From: Phytomonas francai
Taxonomy: Eukaryota > Euglenozoa > Kinetoplastea > Trypanosomatida > Trypanosomatidae
DNA: 64,000 nt
Assembly: GCA_001766655.1 (NCBI GenBank)
Contig: MJCC01000018.1
Location: 127,971-191,970 of the forward strand
Direction: 5' to 3'
The notes under the pieces are model-generated. The model saw nothing but the letters and a program-made list of their open reading frames with translations, was not told where the DNA came from and did not search any database. Below are positions 53,534-63,544 of the stretch, piece after piece. Position 1 is the stretch's first letter, and each line of letters starts with the position of its first letter. The position numbers and the translations under genes were made by a program.

Positions 53534-53950
53534 TTACATCCTCGAGAGCGCCTTGGCTCGTATTTTATCTAATTTATAGCGTTTCGACGAGGGGATGCCT
53601 TCGATTGTGCTCGTATAGCCGATTGGGCAACCTGCTATAAAGTCCTCCGTCTCGAGCGGGTACACGATAATTTCTACCAGCTTTTGCCCATTTTCCAAAA
53701 GCGTTAAGGTCGCGTTATACAGAGCCTCGATATAGCTGTCGGAACTGAAAAAGTAGGAAATATGGAATTCGTATTCCTTGGTGTCGTTATAAAAGGCCCA
53801 GCGATCACCACCATCGTACAAGACGCGAAAGAGAAGCCCGTTTTCTATTTTAGGAAACATTTTGAATGCTTTAACCGGCACGTCGATCGGTCCGCGGTGC
53901 TTCCACACGATGTCGTCGGTCGCAGAAAAGGTAGAGTATCCACAACCCAT
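53534..53950 (-). CDS. Small kinetoplastid calpain-related protein (DUF1935)
   Basis: The 138-residue protein consists of a single DUF1935 domain, the module that accompanies calpain-like proteins in trypanosomatids: NGLLFRVL, RWAFYNDTKEYEF, SYIEALYNATLTLLENGQ, IIVYPLETEDFIAGCPIGYTS. There is no calpain protease core. The start MGCGYS is a typical N-myristoylation plus palmitoylation signal, as in flagellar-membrane proteins of Leishmania (SMP-1) and related SKCRPs. Such proteins sit on the inner leaflet of the flagellar or plasma membrane. This is the best taxonomic marker in the window. It begins directly with the signal, so the start is certain. Confidence 0.9.
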   Translation of the reverse strand: MGCGYSTFSATDDIVWKHRGPIDVPVKAFKMFPKIENGLLFRVLYDGGDRWAFYNDTKEYEFHISYFFSSDSYIEALYNATLTLLENGQKLVEIIVYPLETEDFIAGCPIGYTSTIEGIPSSKRYKLDKIRAKALSRM

Positions 53951-54139
53951 TTTTTTCCTCCGCTGCTTTAATCACTGAAATCGTTTTCTAGAAAAGAAGA
54001 AAAAAAGAGGAGATGAAGAAGGAGGGGATGAAGTGGGTGGGTGGGAGAAAGGGTCAAGAACGGGAAAAGTATATCAGGGAAAAGGTGGTGGACACACAGC
54101 CACAGAAGCAATATCAAAGCAGCGCACACCATGAATAAA

Positions 54140-54170
<31 letters not shown>

Positions 54171-54250
54171 CATTCTTCGTCTTCCTCCCATTGCCGTCCT
54201 TTTCTCATTATAGCTCATTTTTTATCGCATTTCTGTCCCCTCCCCTTTTT
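53951..54250. other. Spacer with (TA)n
   Basis: (TA)n at about 54145-54170. A purine-rich plus-strand stretch (about 53995-54055) would serve as a pyrimidine tract for the DUF1935 gene. No gene. Confidence 0.55.
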
Positions 54251-55765
54251 TTATGGTGCTGAAGTGCTTTCTTTTAGAGGCTGAACCATCACCACCGTCG
54301 GGATCTGCTCAGAGAGGCCTTGCCGAAGTACAAAAACAGCCTCGCCAAGCTGCTCAAGCCTCGCACCGACGTCCTCGATGATGTTATTCATTCGAGTCAT
54401 ATCCGAAGCCTCGCGAGAGAGCGATAATTGGCGAAAATCCTCCGCAGACATTCCAACCAACTCCTGCAGCCAGTCATGCCCAAGATCCACGGTGAGGCTC
54501 TCCTCTTCCGCTCCGGGTCTTCCTTCACTTTCCTCGTTATTTTCCTCATTCGCGGCGTCTCGTCTTTGCTCTCGCGCGGGGGGAGGGGCGAGGGAGACGA
54601 GAAGTGAAAACGCGCAGCGTGTTTTTGGCGTTTCCCTTTCATTTCCCGCCCTTCCCTCGGCCTCCTCCTCGTCGTTTTTCGCCGTGGAGGCGTATTCGTT
54701 GATGAGAAGATCCGAGGCGACCGCGGTGATGACGGCCCGCGTGGGGAAGGGCGCGTGGGGGTCGCCCCGAGAACTCCACCGCGCGAGGGGCTGACAGGGC
54801 GGCGGCGAAGAGGAAATCCCGCGCGGAGAGGAGGAAAGAACAGGCGGAATAAGAGAAAGGGGAGGCTGCGGTGGATTCGACCCCGCTCCGGCAGGGCTCG
54901 AGAAGGCAGGGGCAGAAAAAGAAGCTAGCGAAGGCGAAAGAGAAGGGCGGCCGGTGAGTGCGTGGAGCTGCTCGCGGGCGTAAGTTGCCCAGAAAAGCTC
55001 CAACGCGATCACGCGGCCTCCGAGATAAATTGCTCTTCTCGGATGCAACCTTAATACGCCGTGAGTATGCAAAGGCTGCTCTTTCCCCCCGTCCAAAAAA
55101 ATCTTTATCTTTGCGCCAAGGGCAACCCCTTCGGGGAAGAGCGGCGGTGATGATGCGGATGATAATAATCCGTCTCCTCCCCTATTTTGCTTTCCTTTTC
55201 CTTCCATAGCAAGCACACGCGTAAAGCCATCGGTAAGGATGAGCTGCAGTAGACGACACCGTCCATTTCCCCCTCTTCCTCGACCTCCTCGCTTGGCATC
55301 TTCGACCGCTTCCGACATTTTCAACGTAGCGTCGACGAGCGCAGAGGTGTTTTCTTTATTTTCATCTTCATTTTCCTCATCGTTGTCCTCCCTTGTTCGG
55401 TCTGGAGCCCCCCCCGAGGGGGGATTCGCGGCGCTCGCATAACCCACTTGCTCAACCCCCGAACCGCCAGGATCGAGCGCCTCGAGCAGCGCCCGCAGCC
55501 GCTGCTCGCGTGGAAGTGAAATATCGCTTACGCTCTGCACTTGCAAAATCATGAAACCCTCGTCCACGCGATTTGTGGGGATTTGAATCGCCGAGGCACC
55601 CCCAGAGGAAAGGGCATCCTCGGCGGCAGAGGGCACCCCTTTTGGCAACACAGGCCGCAGTGGAGAGGCGTCCGGCCCCGCCGCGGCGAGCGCCTCCAAA
55701 TCAACGTCGAGATGCGTTTGAATAAACCGCGCCGCGGCCTCGCTTGTAGGACGATACCTGAACAT
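54251..55765 (-). CDS. RMI1-like OB-fold protein
   Basis: This 504-residue protein contains an RMI1 N-terminal OB fold, interrupted by inserts: FMILQVQSVSDISLPREQRL, then CRLLQLILTDGFTRVLAMEG, then VALGAKIKIFLDGG, then THGVLRLHPRRAIYLGGRVI. RMI1 joins topoisomerase III and a RecQ helicase to dissolve double Holliday junctions. Two acidic low-complexity inserts (DNDEENEDENKENT near 125-140 and a Glu-rich stretch near 430) are unusual. A C-terminal segment (LRQGLSEQIPTVVMVQP) is of unknown role. It could instead be another OB protein of the RMI1/TDRD3 type, but the fold order supports RMI1. Confidence 0.6.
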   Translation of the reverse strand: MFRYRPTSEAAARFIQTHLDVDLEALAAAGPDASPLRPVLPKGVPSAAEDALSSGGASAIQIPTNRVDEGFMILQVQSVSDISLPREQRLRALLEALDPGGSGVEQVGYASAANPPSGGAPDRTREDNDEENEDENKENTSALVDATLKMSEAVEDAKRGGRGRGGNGRCRLLQLILTDGFTRVLAMEGKGKQNRGGDGLLSSASSPPLFPEGVALGAKIKIFLDGGKEQPLHTHGVLRLHPRRAIYLGGRVIALELFWATYAREQLHALTGRPSLSPSLASFSAPAFSSPAGAGSNPPQPPLSLIPPVLSSSPRGISSSPPPCQPLARWSSRGDPHAPFPTRAVITAVASDLLINEYASTAKNDEEEAEGRAGNERETPKTRCAFSLLVSLAPPPAREQRRDAANEENNEESEGRPGAEEESLTVDLGHDWLQELVGMSAEDFRQLSLSREASDMTRMNNIIEDVGARLEQLGEAVFVLRQGLSEQIPTVVMVQPLKESTSAP

Positions 55766-56860
55766 GATACTTTCCTTTTTTTCCCCCGTTTTATTCTTGG
55801 CTAGGCAAAAAACCGAGTTAACAATAATACGGAGTCACCAACTTTGGATTTCACTTCCGTAGCCTTGTGGGCTAATGGTAGTGTGATGGGCTGCTCCTTC
55901 GGCAGAACCAGGAAACGCCCTACACCACCCCCTTCAATCGGTGAATTTCGCGATTTACAAGAAAATAAATAAATAAGTAAAGAATAAAATGAAAGGTGAT
56001 TGCATAGAGTGATAATTAAGTATAACAAGGAAATACTCATCAGGTAGATAGTGGAAAACAGATCATGGAAGGGAAATCATATACATTTTAATCCGTTTCT
56101 TTAAAAAGCTATTATATATATATATATATCGAATCATCCTTATCAAGGGGGAAAAAAGAACAAAGCCTGTAGAATAATAATATAAGTCCCTTCCACTACT
56201 TTCCACCGCCGGAATCCTTTTAACACTGACTTAGTATTTTTATTTAAAAGTTTGAGTACAAAATGCGTACATCAACTATCATAGAAGGGAAAAAAACATT
56301 GTCATTAAGACACATCAATATGCATTCCTCTTGCTTTTCACCTTATTAATAATATTTTCGTATTTTCATATCCCTCTTTTTCCCGATATTTTAGAGGTGG
56401 GCTCAGTGGATGGGCGTATGCTTTCATTCCTCTTTTCATCTCAATTTAAAGCAGCTCTGCAATATTCGTGTCCCTTATTAAATCTGCCGCATATTGCTAG
56501 AAAGTATAGTTCCGTTAAAGGTTGAACTTTAATAAATATCATACACCACAGAGTATTGACATAGTTGCCCTATATTATATATATATATATATATAAGAAC
56601 ATCAGCTCCACATTAACACTAGTAGGTTTAGTACTAAAATGAAATGCCACCTTCACAAACTCCAAAATTCATATATATATATATATCCATTTACCTGTTA
56701 TGGATGCTCTTATTAGTTAGTGATCTGTTCGTTATATTTCCCCACGTCCAAAATAATCAAACCAAATAGTAAAAAAAATCACACGGGGTCACCAGACTTA
56801 CCGCCGGTGGAGTTCCTCTTTTTAGATGCTTTCCTTCAAGCGGGCATGGCTGGGAATTGC
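55766..56860. other. 1.1-kb AT-rich spacer with (TA)n runs
   Basis: (TA)n runs at about 56113-56129, 56574-56594 and 56672-56686. A stretch at 55855-55935 looked tRNA-like at first but lacks a B box. Open frames here are short. No gene is visible. Confidence 0.5.
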
Positions 56861-57733
56861 TTAAAGAATGAAGGGGATAATGGCCTTCTTGCTCTTATTC
56901 TTCGGATCCTTCTTGACGTACCCGCTGTGCTTTTTGAGAGCCCAGGGCGCCATCTGGAGCAGCCCGGCGGCGGTAAAGAACCACGACGAGAGGATGTTAG
57001 TCCCGTACGAGAACGACACCCAGGACATCACCTCGAAGAAGTAGTTCGGGCAGGAGACGAGCGCGAAGAGCGGCCCCTTCGGGACGTCGCGGGTCTGGTC
57101 CCCGTCGGTCTTCCGCATCCGGCTGAGCTGGATGTGCACGGCGAGGTTGAGCAGCTCGAAGAGGAGCATCATCGCCGCGCTCGCGTTGACCCGCGCGTCG
57201 CTGGGGGCGGTGTAGGCCGGGCTGCACAGGACGTACCCGATGAAGGCCGCGAAGGACCAGTAGTAGATCGAGTTCTTAAAGATATTCCGCAGCGGCATCG
57301 TCGCGTGGCTGAACTTGTGCACCCACACGCTCTCCAGCTCCCGCTTCGCGAAGTGCGCGAGGAAGAGGGCGATGAAGACGCGCTGGGCGTGGCCGTAGGG
57401 CGCGGCCGCGGGCGCGCAGCCGTAGATGAACGACGGCCGCGCCGCGTAGAGCAGCATGAAGGCGAGCGGCCCCGCGTACTCGACGAGGAAGACCGTCCGG
57501 TAGCCCACCTGCGGCCCGAGGTCGCGGAAGACGAGCTCGGCGCCGTCGGCGACGCCCTGCTCGGCCAGGCCGGGCCGCGCCGCGAGGGCGACCCCGCCCC
57601 GCTTGAAGGCCTTCCGCGCGTTCGCGAGGTCCGGGCGGAAGGCGCGCTGGAGGTTCTCGAGGGTGGCCCCGCTCGGGAGCTCGACGACGTCGCGCTGCAG
57701 GTTCGACTTGCCGGATAGCACGACCACCTTCAT
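56861..57733 (-). CDS. TSC13: Trans-2-enoyl-CoA reductase (TECR/Tsc13)
   Basis: From the ATG at 57733 the protein is 290 residues. The N-terminal ~80 residues form a ubiquitin-like domain (MKVVVLSGKSN ... VVELPSGATLENLQRAF), as in TECR. The rest is a steroid 5-alpha-reductase-type membrane domain with RELESVWVHKFSHATMPLRN, FKNSIYYWSFAAFIGY and CPNYFFEVMSWVSFSYGT, where the conserved Tyr and His/Glu of the family can be seen. It performs the last step of very-long-chain fatty acid elongation in the ER with NADPH. Longer upstream frame (to 58102) begins with no ATG and has low-quality composition. The interior is strongly GC-rich. Confidence 0.93.
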   Translation of the reverse strand: MKVVVLSGKSNLQRDVVELPSGATLENLQRAFRPDLANARKAFKRGGVALAARPGLAEQGVADGAELVFRDLGPQVGYRTVFLVEYAGPLAFMLLYAARPSFIYGCAPAAAPYGHAQRVFIALFLAHFAKRELESVWVHKFSHATMPLRNIFKNSIYYWSFAAFIGYVLCSPAYTAPSDARVNASAAMMLLFELLNLAVHIQLSRMRKTDGDQTRDVPKGPLFALVSCPNYFFEVMSWVSFSYGTNILSSWFFTAAGLLQMAPWALKKHSGYVKKDPKNKSKKAIIPFIL

Positions 57734-58382
57734 CGTTGGGGTTTCGTAGGGGGGCTGGAAAGGGGAGGACGGGATGGGTACGACTGTTGAGAAGACTGTG
57801 AGGGCTGGGATGAACTTGCGCGCCGGGTAGACAGATTGGGGGGGGAGGAGGGAGAGAGGGGAAGATGGTGAAGAGGACAGAGTTCGGGGATAAGGGTCAG
57901 CGGAAACGCGAGATCGTTTGGCGCCCCTTTCCTCTTTCAAGAACACACACATACACACACACAAAAAAAAAGGGGGACGAACTATAGGCGGAACCGTAAA
58001 AAAAGTAGAACATAATACAATAATAAATAGGCTATTGTGACATCGGAAGGTAGATGCCCTCTTCGCTTTCTCGGCTTTCTCCAAGCGGCTGTAACCATTC
58101 AAAAGCTATACACTAGAACACACTTGCTCCCTTTCCGACTATTTTATCTCATATGCATGAGGTGTACTATATAGAAACCGTCTCCTCCTCACTCCAAAAA
58201 AATAAAATAAAAAATAAAATACTATGAACATACACACTTTTAGCGCATATAAGATTTTAATTTACATTCTTGAAATAGCACTTTTCTTTTTTACATTTAT
58301 GATTTACTTTCTAAGGGGGTTATCTCTCCCTTCGCCCCCCCCCCCCCCCCCTTTTTTTTTTTCTTTCAACAACTCCTTTCAG
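57734..58382. other. Spacer with (CA)n and C-tract
   Basis: (CA)n at about 57943-57962 and a C-tract at 58336-58351. Purine-rich plus-strand sequence at about 57830-57880 could be the pyrimidine tract of the TECR gene on the coding strand. No gene. Confidence 0.55.
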
Positions 58383-59273
58383 TTAAAGATCTTCTCTTAT
58401 ATCATCGTAGGGATCTTTTTCAACATGCAATGGCCTGGGCTTGCCTACTCGAAGTCGACCAAGCACCGACATCCCGGAAGAATCTTCAATGAACCCCTTT
58501 GGTGCCTTCTCTCCCGGCGATTCCACCCATCGGAAATACGCGATTCGCGAGTAATTCTTCCCTTCCCATGGCTTATTATCAAAGTTTTGTTCTGCTATAT
58601 AGATAATCCGCGGTGTAATCCCATGATCAAGCAGCTCTTTGAACCTTTTTGTCCCGCCGGCGCGCTCAATGTCGTTTTCGACACCCACAATCACCGCAAG
58701 GTGAAGGTCGTTGGGATTGGACTCTAAACCGTTGTAGAGAATAATATCCCCCGCTCGCGGGCGAATATATACTAGCTTCTCACGCGTGTTTCCTTTCCGA
58801 TGGTTCGCGATAAACTCCGCATCCCACTCCTGTGCGGGCCGTGCGGGGTTGAAAAAATACGAATTCTGCGTCAACTTATCGACATCACGACTTGCCATCA
58901 ACATCAGCCCGAAGTTATGCGCCATCCAGCGCATCACGAAATCCATTGCGAGATAGCGATTCGTCGTTATGAATTTCTGCTGCGTGGTGAAATCTAAAGG
59001 CTCACTTACATCCATCGGATTATCAAAATCAAAATAGGAAGCCCACTGAACTTTTAACCCGCGGCGGCAGTTGCTGAAGGCGGGGGTGTTGTTCGCGATC
59101 CCAAGAAGCGTCCCGAAGGGGGTTGTGCACTCCGACGGCTCCGCGAAGGATTCGCGCGGACGTACTTGATGATAGGCCGTGGTTGGCGCCTGTTTGCTCA
59201 TGTAAACATATACGCCAACCGCATAAAGCAGGATAATTCCTAGGAATAATAGGAAAAAGCACACACTCTTCAT
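58383..59273 (-). CDS. Membrane-anchored CHAP-like pseudo-amidase (D-alanyl-glycyl endopeptidase-like)
   Basis: The 296-residue protein starts with a signal anchor (about 3-25). The rest resembles the CHAP amidase domain of glutathionylspermidine and trypanothione synthetases: TTPFGTLLGIANNTPAFSNC, then NRYLAMDFVMRWM, then DIILYNGLES, DLHLAVIVGVEN and IIYIAEQNF. In the active amidase, Cys precedes VEFARRW; here the aligned position reads LAMDFVMRW, so the catalytic Cys is replaced, most likely by Ala. The catalytic His (in DLHLAV) and the AEQN motif are kept. Many trypanosomatids have families of such anchored proteins annotated as D-alanyl-glycyl endopeptidase-like. It is therefore probably not a peptidase or amidase; a binding role is possible. 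Confidence 0.75.
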   Translation of the reverse strand: MKSVCFFLLFLGIILLYAVGVYVYMSKQAPTTAYHQVRPRESFAEPSECTTPFGTLLGIANNTPAFSNCRRGLKVQWASYFDFDNPMDVSEPLDFTTQQKFITTNRYLAMDFVMRWMAHNFGLMLMASRDVDKLTQNSYFFNPARPAQEWDAEFIANHRKGNTREKLVYIRPRAGDIILYNGLESNPNDLHLAVIVGVENDIERAGGTKRFKELLDHGITPRIIYIAEQNFDNKPWEGKNYSRIAYFRWVESPGEKAPKGFIEDSSGMSVLGRLRVGKPRPLHVEKDPYDDIREDL

Positions 59274-59508
59274 GTTCGAAAATTCATTTGCTTTTCAACG
59301 GGTCTCTTTCTCACTTTGTCTGTGTATGCGTGTATTAGCTTTTCAATGACAAACAAAAGCAATAGTAATGATAAAAGTATTCATAGGAAGACGAAGTGGT
59401 ACAAAGCGTCTTACAAGTTGTATAGGGAAATTCATATGCCTATTTGCATACCCATTCCTGTATATTAAAATACCGTTCTTCTTCTCCGTTTATCCTTTTT
59501 TATCCACA

Positions 59509-61719
59509 TCAATAGATGCACTTGCAATCGCAGCCTTTAGGGCAACAGCTCACTTTTGGATTTTGCCACCAGGCTCGGATATGTTCCACATGCCCACCAT
59601 GCCCGCATCGAGCGCACTGAACCACAAGGCAACCCTCCACTGGGGACCCTCCACGACCTTTCCTTTCCTCCTCCTTTTCTTTTTCGTCCTCGTCCCCCTT
59701 TTTCTTTCCACCATCGAATGAGCGATGACAGCTCTGAAGGGGTAAATCACACATCGCGCAGTCGTAAATCGGGGCATGTTGGACACGGCTGGAGGTCGAG
59801 ATCGGTGGCGAATCCATCGCAAGAGGTAGGCCCCACCCCCCTTCCGGTATTCCCATTCCCTTCATTCTTCTCATGCTTCTTTCCCTTTCCTCGCGCTCTA
59901 ACGCCCGCCGCACTCTACCGGCTTCGCACATCTCCGTTTGGCAATCCGCCAGGCGAAAGATGCGCTCCACAAGCACCACCACCGCCGTGCAGCTTCGCGA
60001 ATCCGATAAAAAAGCTGTCATCGTGGGAGCTCCACCCCTAATACTATTCATATTCCTTTTTTTATCCTCTCCTAGCGTTGATGGGAGCAGCAGACAGCAA
60101 ACGGCAACACCTGCCCAAAACGGCTGCCGGGCCTCTTGCAGTGCACGCACCGTACGCTCCAGGGCGGGAGCGAGCACGTTGCGGAAGTACGCGTTTGTCA
60201 CACTATTACTACTATTGTTGATATCACTCTGCGTAAACGGGTTATCCGGGTAGTCCACGGTGGGGATGTTTCGAGAGAGCTGATAGAGCATACTCAGGAG
60301 GTTCGTTACCTTGGGCAGCCCAAGGTATTTGCAGAGCCTCGCATTCGCGCGCAGGGCGGCGGCGGCGGCGTTCATCAAACCATTACTACTACTACTACTA
60401 CAAACACTGCTTGGATAGAGGTGAATATCTTGCCATCGACAGCGTCTACCCTCCGCGCGAAGGACTAAACTCGGAAGAAGCAAAGAAGGTAGGCGTTCAC
60501 CCGAAGAAGAGACGGTGGTGAACAAAATGCGCGTGCTGAGCTCCCCTGCGGCGTCGTTGGCTGCCGCAATAGGTGTAGTATTCGTAGTCTCTTCCTCCAC
60601 AGGAGAGGCACCGGCGTAGAAACGCGTGAGAAGGTCCGCCTTTTCCTCCTCGTTTTTGTCGATTTTTGCGGCACAACGCCAAGCCATCACCCCACCCTGG
60701 GGAAGAAGAACCGCAGCGAAGCGTCTTTTACGGCGCCAGAAAGCCTCGTTAGTGTCGTCGGGAGTGGGGGAAGGGCGGAAGAGGGCGGGCGCGGCCGGCG
60801 GCGAGAGCATCGTGGACGGCGTTTTCACCCCCTCCCCGGCGCGATCCTGCCCCCGTAAAGCCGCATTAGCTGCTGAAGGAGGCGGAATCGAGGTCATATG
60901 TGCCGCTCCTCCTCCCCCGTTGCCAGCGCTAGCCCCTCCACTATTGGTGTTACTGCCGGTATTATTTCCACACGCGGGGTTCACGAGCGCTCTCCCGCCC
61001 TCCCTGCCGCTGTCAAGAAGGGTGATAGCACTCCCTTGATAATTCCACTCCAGCGCCTCTCAGCCTCGTTGGAGGAAGATAAAATCATCCAAAAAAGGGG
61101 TCGACCACCCCACAGAAGCCCTCATTGCCGGGGTGGGGGTATCGTTGGTGGCACTACCACAACCCCCCCTTTTCTTCCGGCGGGCGTCTTCCAGCCAGCA
61201 CAGCATCCGCTCCTCCTCGGCCGCGTGCGCGAAGAGGACGTTCGCACGCAGATCCTTCCATTCTCCTCGTCCTTCCCGACAATAAGAACAAGGCGACGAC
61301 GAAAAAGAAGAGCACCTCGCAGGACATGGGGGAAAAGTAACGCCGGTTGCCCCCTTCGCCGCCCTCCAAGTGCATGGAGAGAGAGGATAGCCATGCGGGA
61401 AACTCGCCTCAAGCGCGCTCATCAACACCACTACGTTGTTGTCAGCATCACCATTCTCATGATGGTTATTGCCATTGAGCGAGGAAAGACACTCCACCGC
61501 GCGAAGAGCGGGAACAGGTTTCATAAAGTGCACAAGCACCGCGCTTGAACCCTCACAGATGTGAAATTCCACGCTTGGAAAAGGGGGAAAAGCAACGCCG
61601 ATTTCATCCTTGTTTTCTCCCATTTCCCCTTCCTCACATGGCTGCGCGGTGGTAGCTGCGACAAGCCTCCGCGCGAGCTCCACCTCGAGCTCCACTAGCT
61701 GTGCCTGGAAACGCTCCAT
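59509..61719 (-). CDS. WDR59-like GATOR2/SEA protein without beta-propeller, with in-frame TGA
   Basis: Two open pieces in the same frame are separated only by TGA at 61060-61062 (context CGAGGC TGA GGCGC), with no other stop and no splice-like sequence between. The N-terminal 219 residues resemble an RWD domain (FQAQLVELEVELARRLV, VEFHICEGSSAVLVHF, FPHGYPLSPCTWRA). The C-terminus carries the zinc-finger of SEA/GATOR2 proteins: YDCAMC, then VVQCARCGHGGHVEHIRAWW, then CCPKGCDCKC. This order RWD then finger is that of WDR59/Mtc5, but the WD40 propeller is absent. GATOR2 relays amino-acid signals to TORC1. The total is 735 sense codons. Other genes here do use TGA as stop, so readthrough, recent inactivation or an error are the options. 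An ATG at 60897 could start a shorter product. Confidence 0.6.
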
Positions 61720-61806
61720 GCATAATTAGACCTAACAGCTGCGCTTTTTCTACCCCTTTCCTTTCTTTTCCTTTCCTTATCTTCCTTGAGTGAAATTGCT
61801 ATGCTT

Positions 61807-61989
61807 TCACTCCTTTTGTCTAAAAATGAGGTCAATAAACCTCAAGAGAAATGCTATCCCTATGAATAGAGGGATCAAAAAGAAGTTAGGTATTCCAAGG
61901 CATCGTCTCATTTTAAAAACGGGTATATTACATGCATAAGAAGGGAAATTCGGTAATTTTTCTTCCTCTTTCCCTTCAAAGCAATTCAT
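61807..61989 (-). CDS. Possible 60-residue single-span membrane protein
   Basis: An ATG at 61989 opens 60 codons that end in a clear hydrophobic helix (GIPNFFLIPLFIGIAFLLRF) followed by a basic tail. It lies 87 bases upstream of the WDR59-like start, beside a (TA)n tract at 61999-62019. I know of no homologue. Small tail-anchored proteins of this kind exist in kinetoplastid mitochondria and ER, but chance cannot be excluded. Confidence 0.25.
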   Translation of the reverse strand: MNCFEGKEEEKLPNFPSYACNIPVFKMRRCLGIPNFFLIPLFIGIAFLLRFIDLIFRQKE

Positions 61990-63544
61990 CGTTAGCGTAT
62001 ATATATATATATATATATACGTACATACTGAAGGAAATGCCTTTAGAAGTTTAAACATTCGGATTTCGCTCTCTGTTACAATAGTGACGACTGCTGCTGG
62101 TTTAGAATGGTAAAACACAAAAGAGAGATTATGCTATTTGCAATATAGCTCGCCATCATATGGTTAACGGAACAAATGAAAGGCGCAACGCGTTACTTGC
62201 CCTTATTAGCTCGATATAATAAGCTGCTTTTTAAACACAGAAGGAAGTGTGATGTGCTTTTGATGACAAAAGTGTCGACAATAACTCCACTTTTATTCGA
62301 GATGAACTGAAAAGACTCAAAGTGAGAGTCTGTAGTATATAAAAGGGGAAAAATGGATACTACCTCATTGACACTCAGTTCACATTGTTTAAGCTCGAAT
62401 CACGATTGAATTTACATTTAGCTCATAAACTACGAAGGCAGTAACAAGTTGCGTGTCTTTTCATAAAGGGAAAATCTTAATGGCAGTATCAAGCAACGAT
62501 TTTTTTTTTACAAAATAAAGTTATGGTGATCTGTGAGCATGTTACAGCTAAAATAAAATTTCTCTCTTTCATTGATTATCATCTTTCTCCGGCACAACAT
62601 ACTTATTTTTACATTGCTTGCAAATACAGGAGCCACTGCTGTAAAAGAAATGAAATCGAGGATCTTGTACATACATACATGAAGTGATTTGTCTGAAATC
62701 ATAGCGAACCACACATTTTAGTTTTATCTAGAGATCTCTTTCCTGTGCTATCAATACATACTAATTTGAAAAAAAGAAACATCCATTAAAATTATTGTTG
62801 CATACTCATAGGTGTATACGATTTAATATGTAATACCCACCACGCACCTATCCCCTGGTTACGGGCGCAGTATTGAGCAACCTGAAAGAATTAAATAACT
62901 AGAGCGTATAGAGAGGAGATGAGAAACAGAGCTTCAAATAAGAAAAAAAAGAAAACAGCACTTCCAAAGGGAAATCGAAAACTGTGGACAAGTATGGTAC
63001 AAAAAAGGGAAAAACTAGACATCTTTTTATAGATTCTGACTAGGGTATTTGTTTTGAATAACGCATCTTGATATATATCGATAGAGAACATATCCAAAAC
63101 AGGACAGTAAGTTGCATTGGGTAAAGTCTGAAGAGCATGGTTTGTGACCTGTTTGCACGGGAAAATATTGGGGAAAATGAAAAATTAACACAATTAACAA
63201 AAAAACACTCTAATTTTTATAACATCACTTGCATGTAGTAAATGTCGCGCTTTAAAAACATATGTTTTTCAACCACATTCTTTTTATTTTTTGCTCTTCA
63301 TCTTGTTCTGTTGTCACAGTTGCCGTCAGGCGAGGAATGGACAGACTAAACAGAGAGAGGGGATAAGAAAGGAAAAACAACAACACGGAAAAAATTCTCA
63401 CAAAAATTGCCCTTCGAAATTATTAGTTCAGACCATTACTGTAGTTTTCTCTGCATACTTTTTTGTTCTCTATATTAGCCCTATTTCATTCCCTTATTAA
63501 ATTTCCTTCTATATCTACACCGTATTTTCACACCAAGGTGATGC
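61990..63544. other. 1.5-kb AT-rich spacer, no gene seen
   Basis: After (TA)n at 61999-62019 the sequence is AT-rich with short unconvincing frames on both strands. T- and A-runs occur at about 62501-62510 and 62940-62950. Confidence 0.5.

Noticed and set aside
55855..55935. tRNA-like stretch GGGCTAATGGTAGTG
   Set aside because: Resembles a D-arm/A box, but no B box (GGTTCGANNCC) or cloverleaf stems follow at the right distance.
57734..58102. Upstream extension of the TECR frame
   Set aside because: It has no ATG at its 5' end and its residues are low-complexity. The ATG at 57733 begins directly with the ubiquitin-like domain.
59509..61719. FANCL (RWD plus RING) as identity of the TGA-interrupted gene
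   Set aside because: The finger has CGHGGH...CPKGCDCKC, typical of SEA/GATOR2 fingers rather than the FANCL RING.
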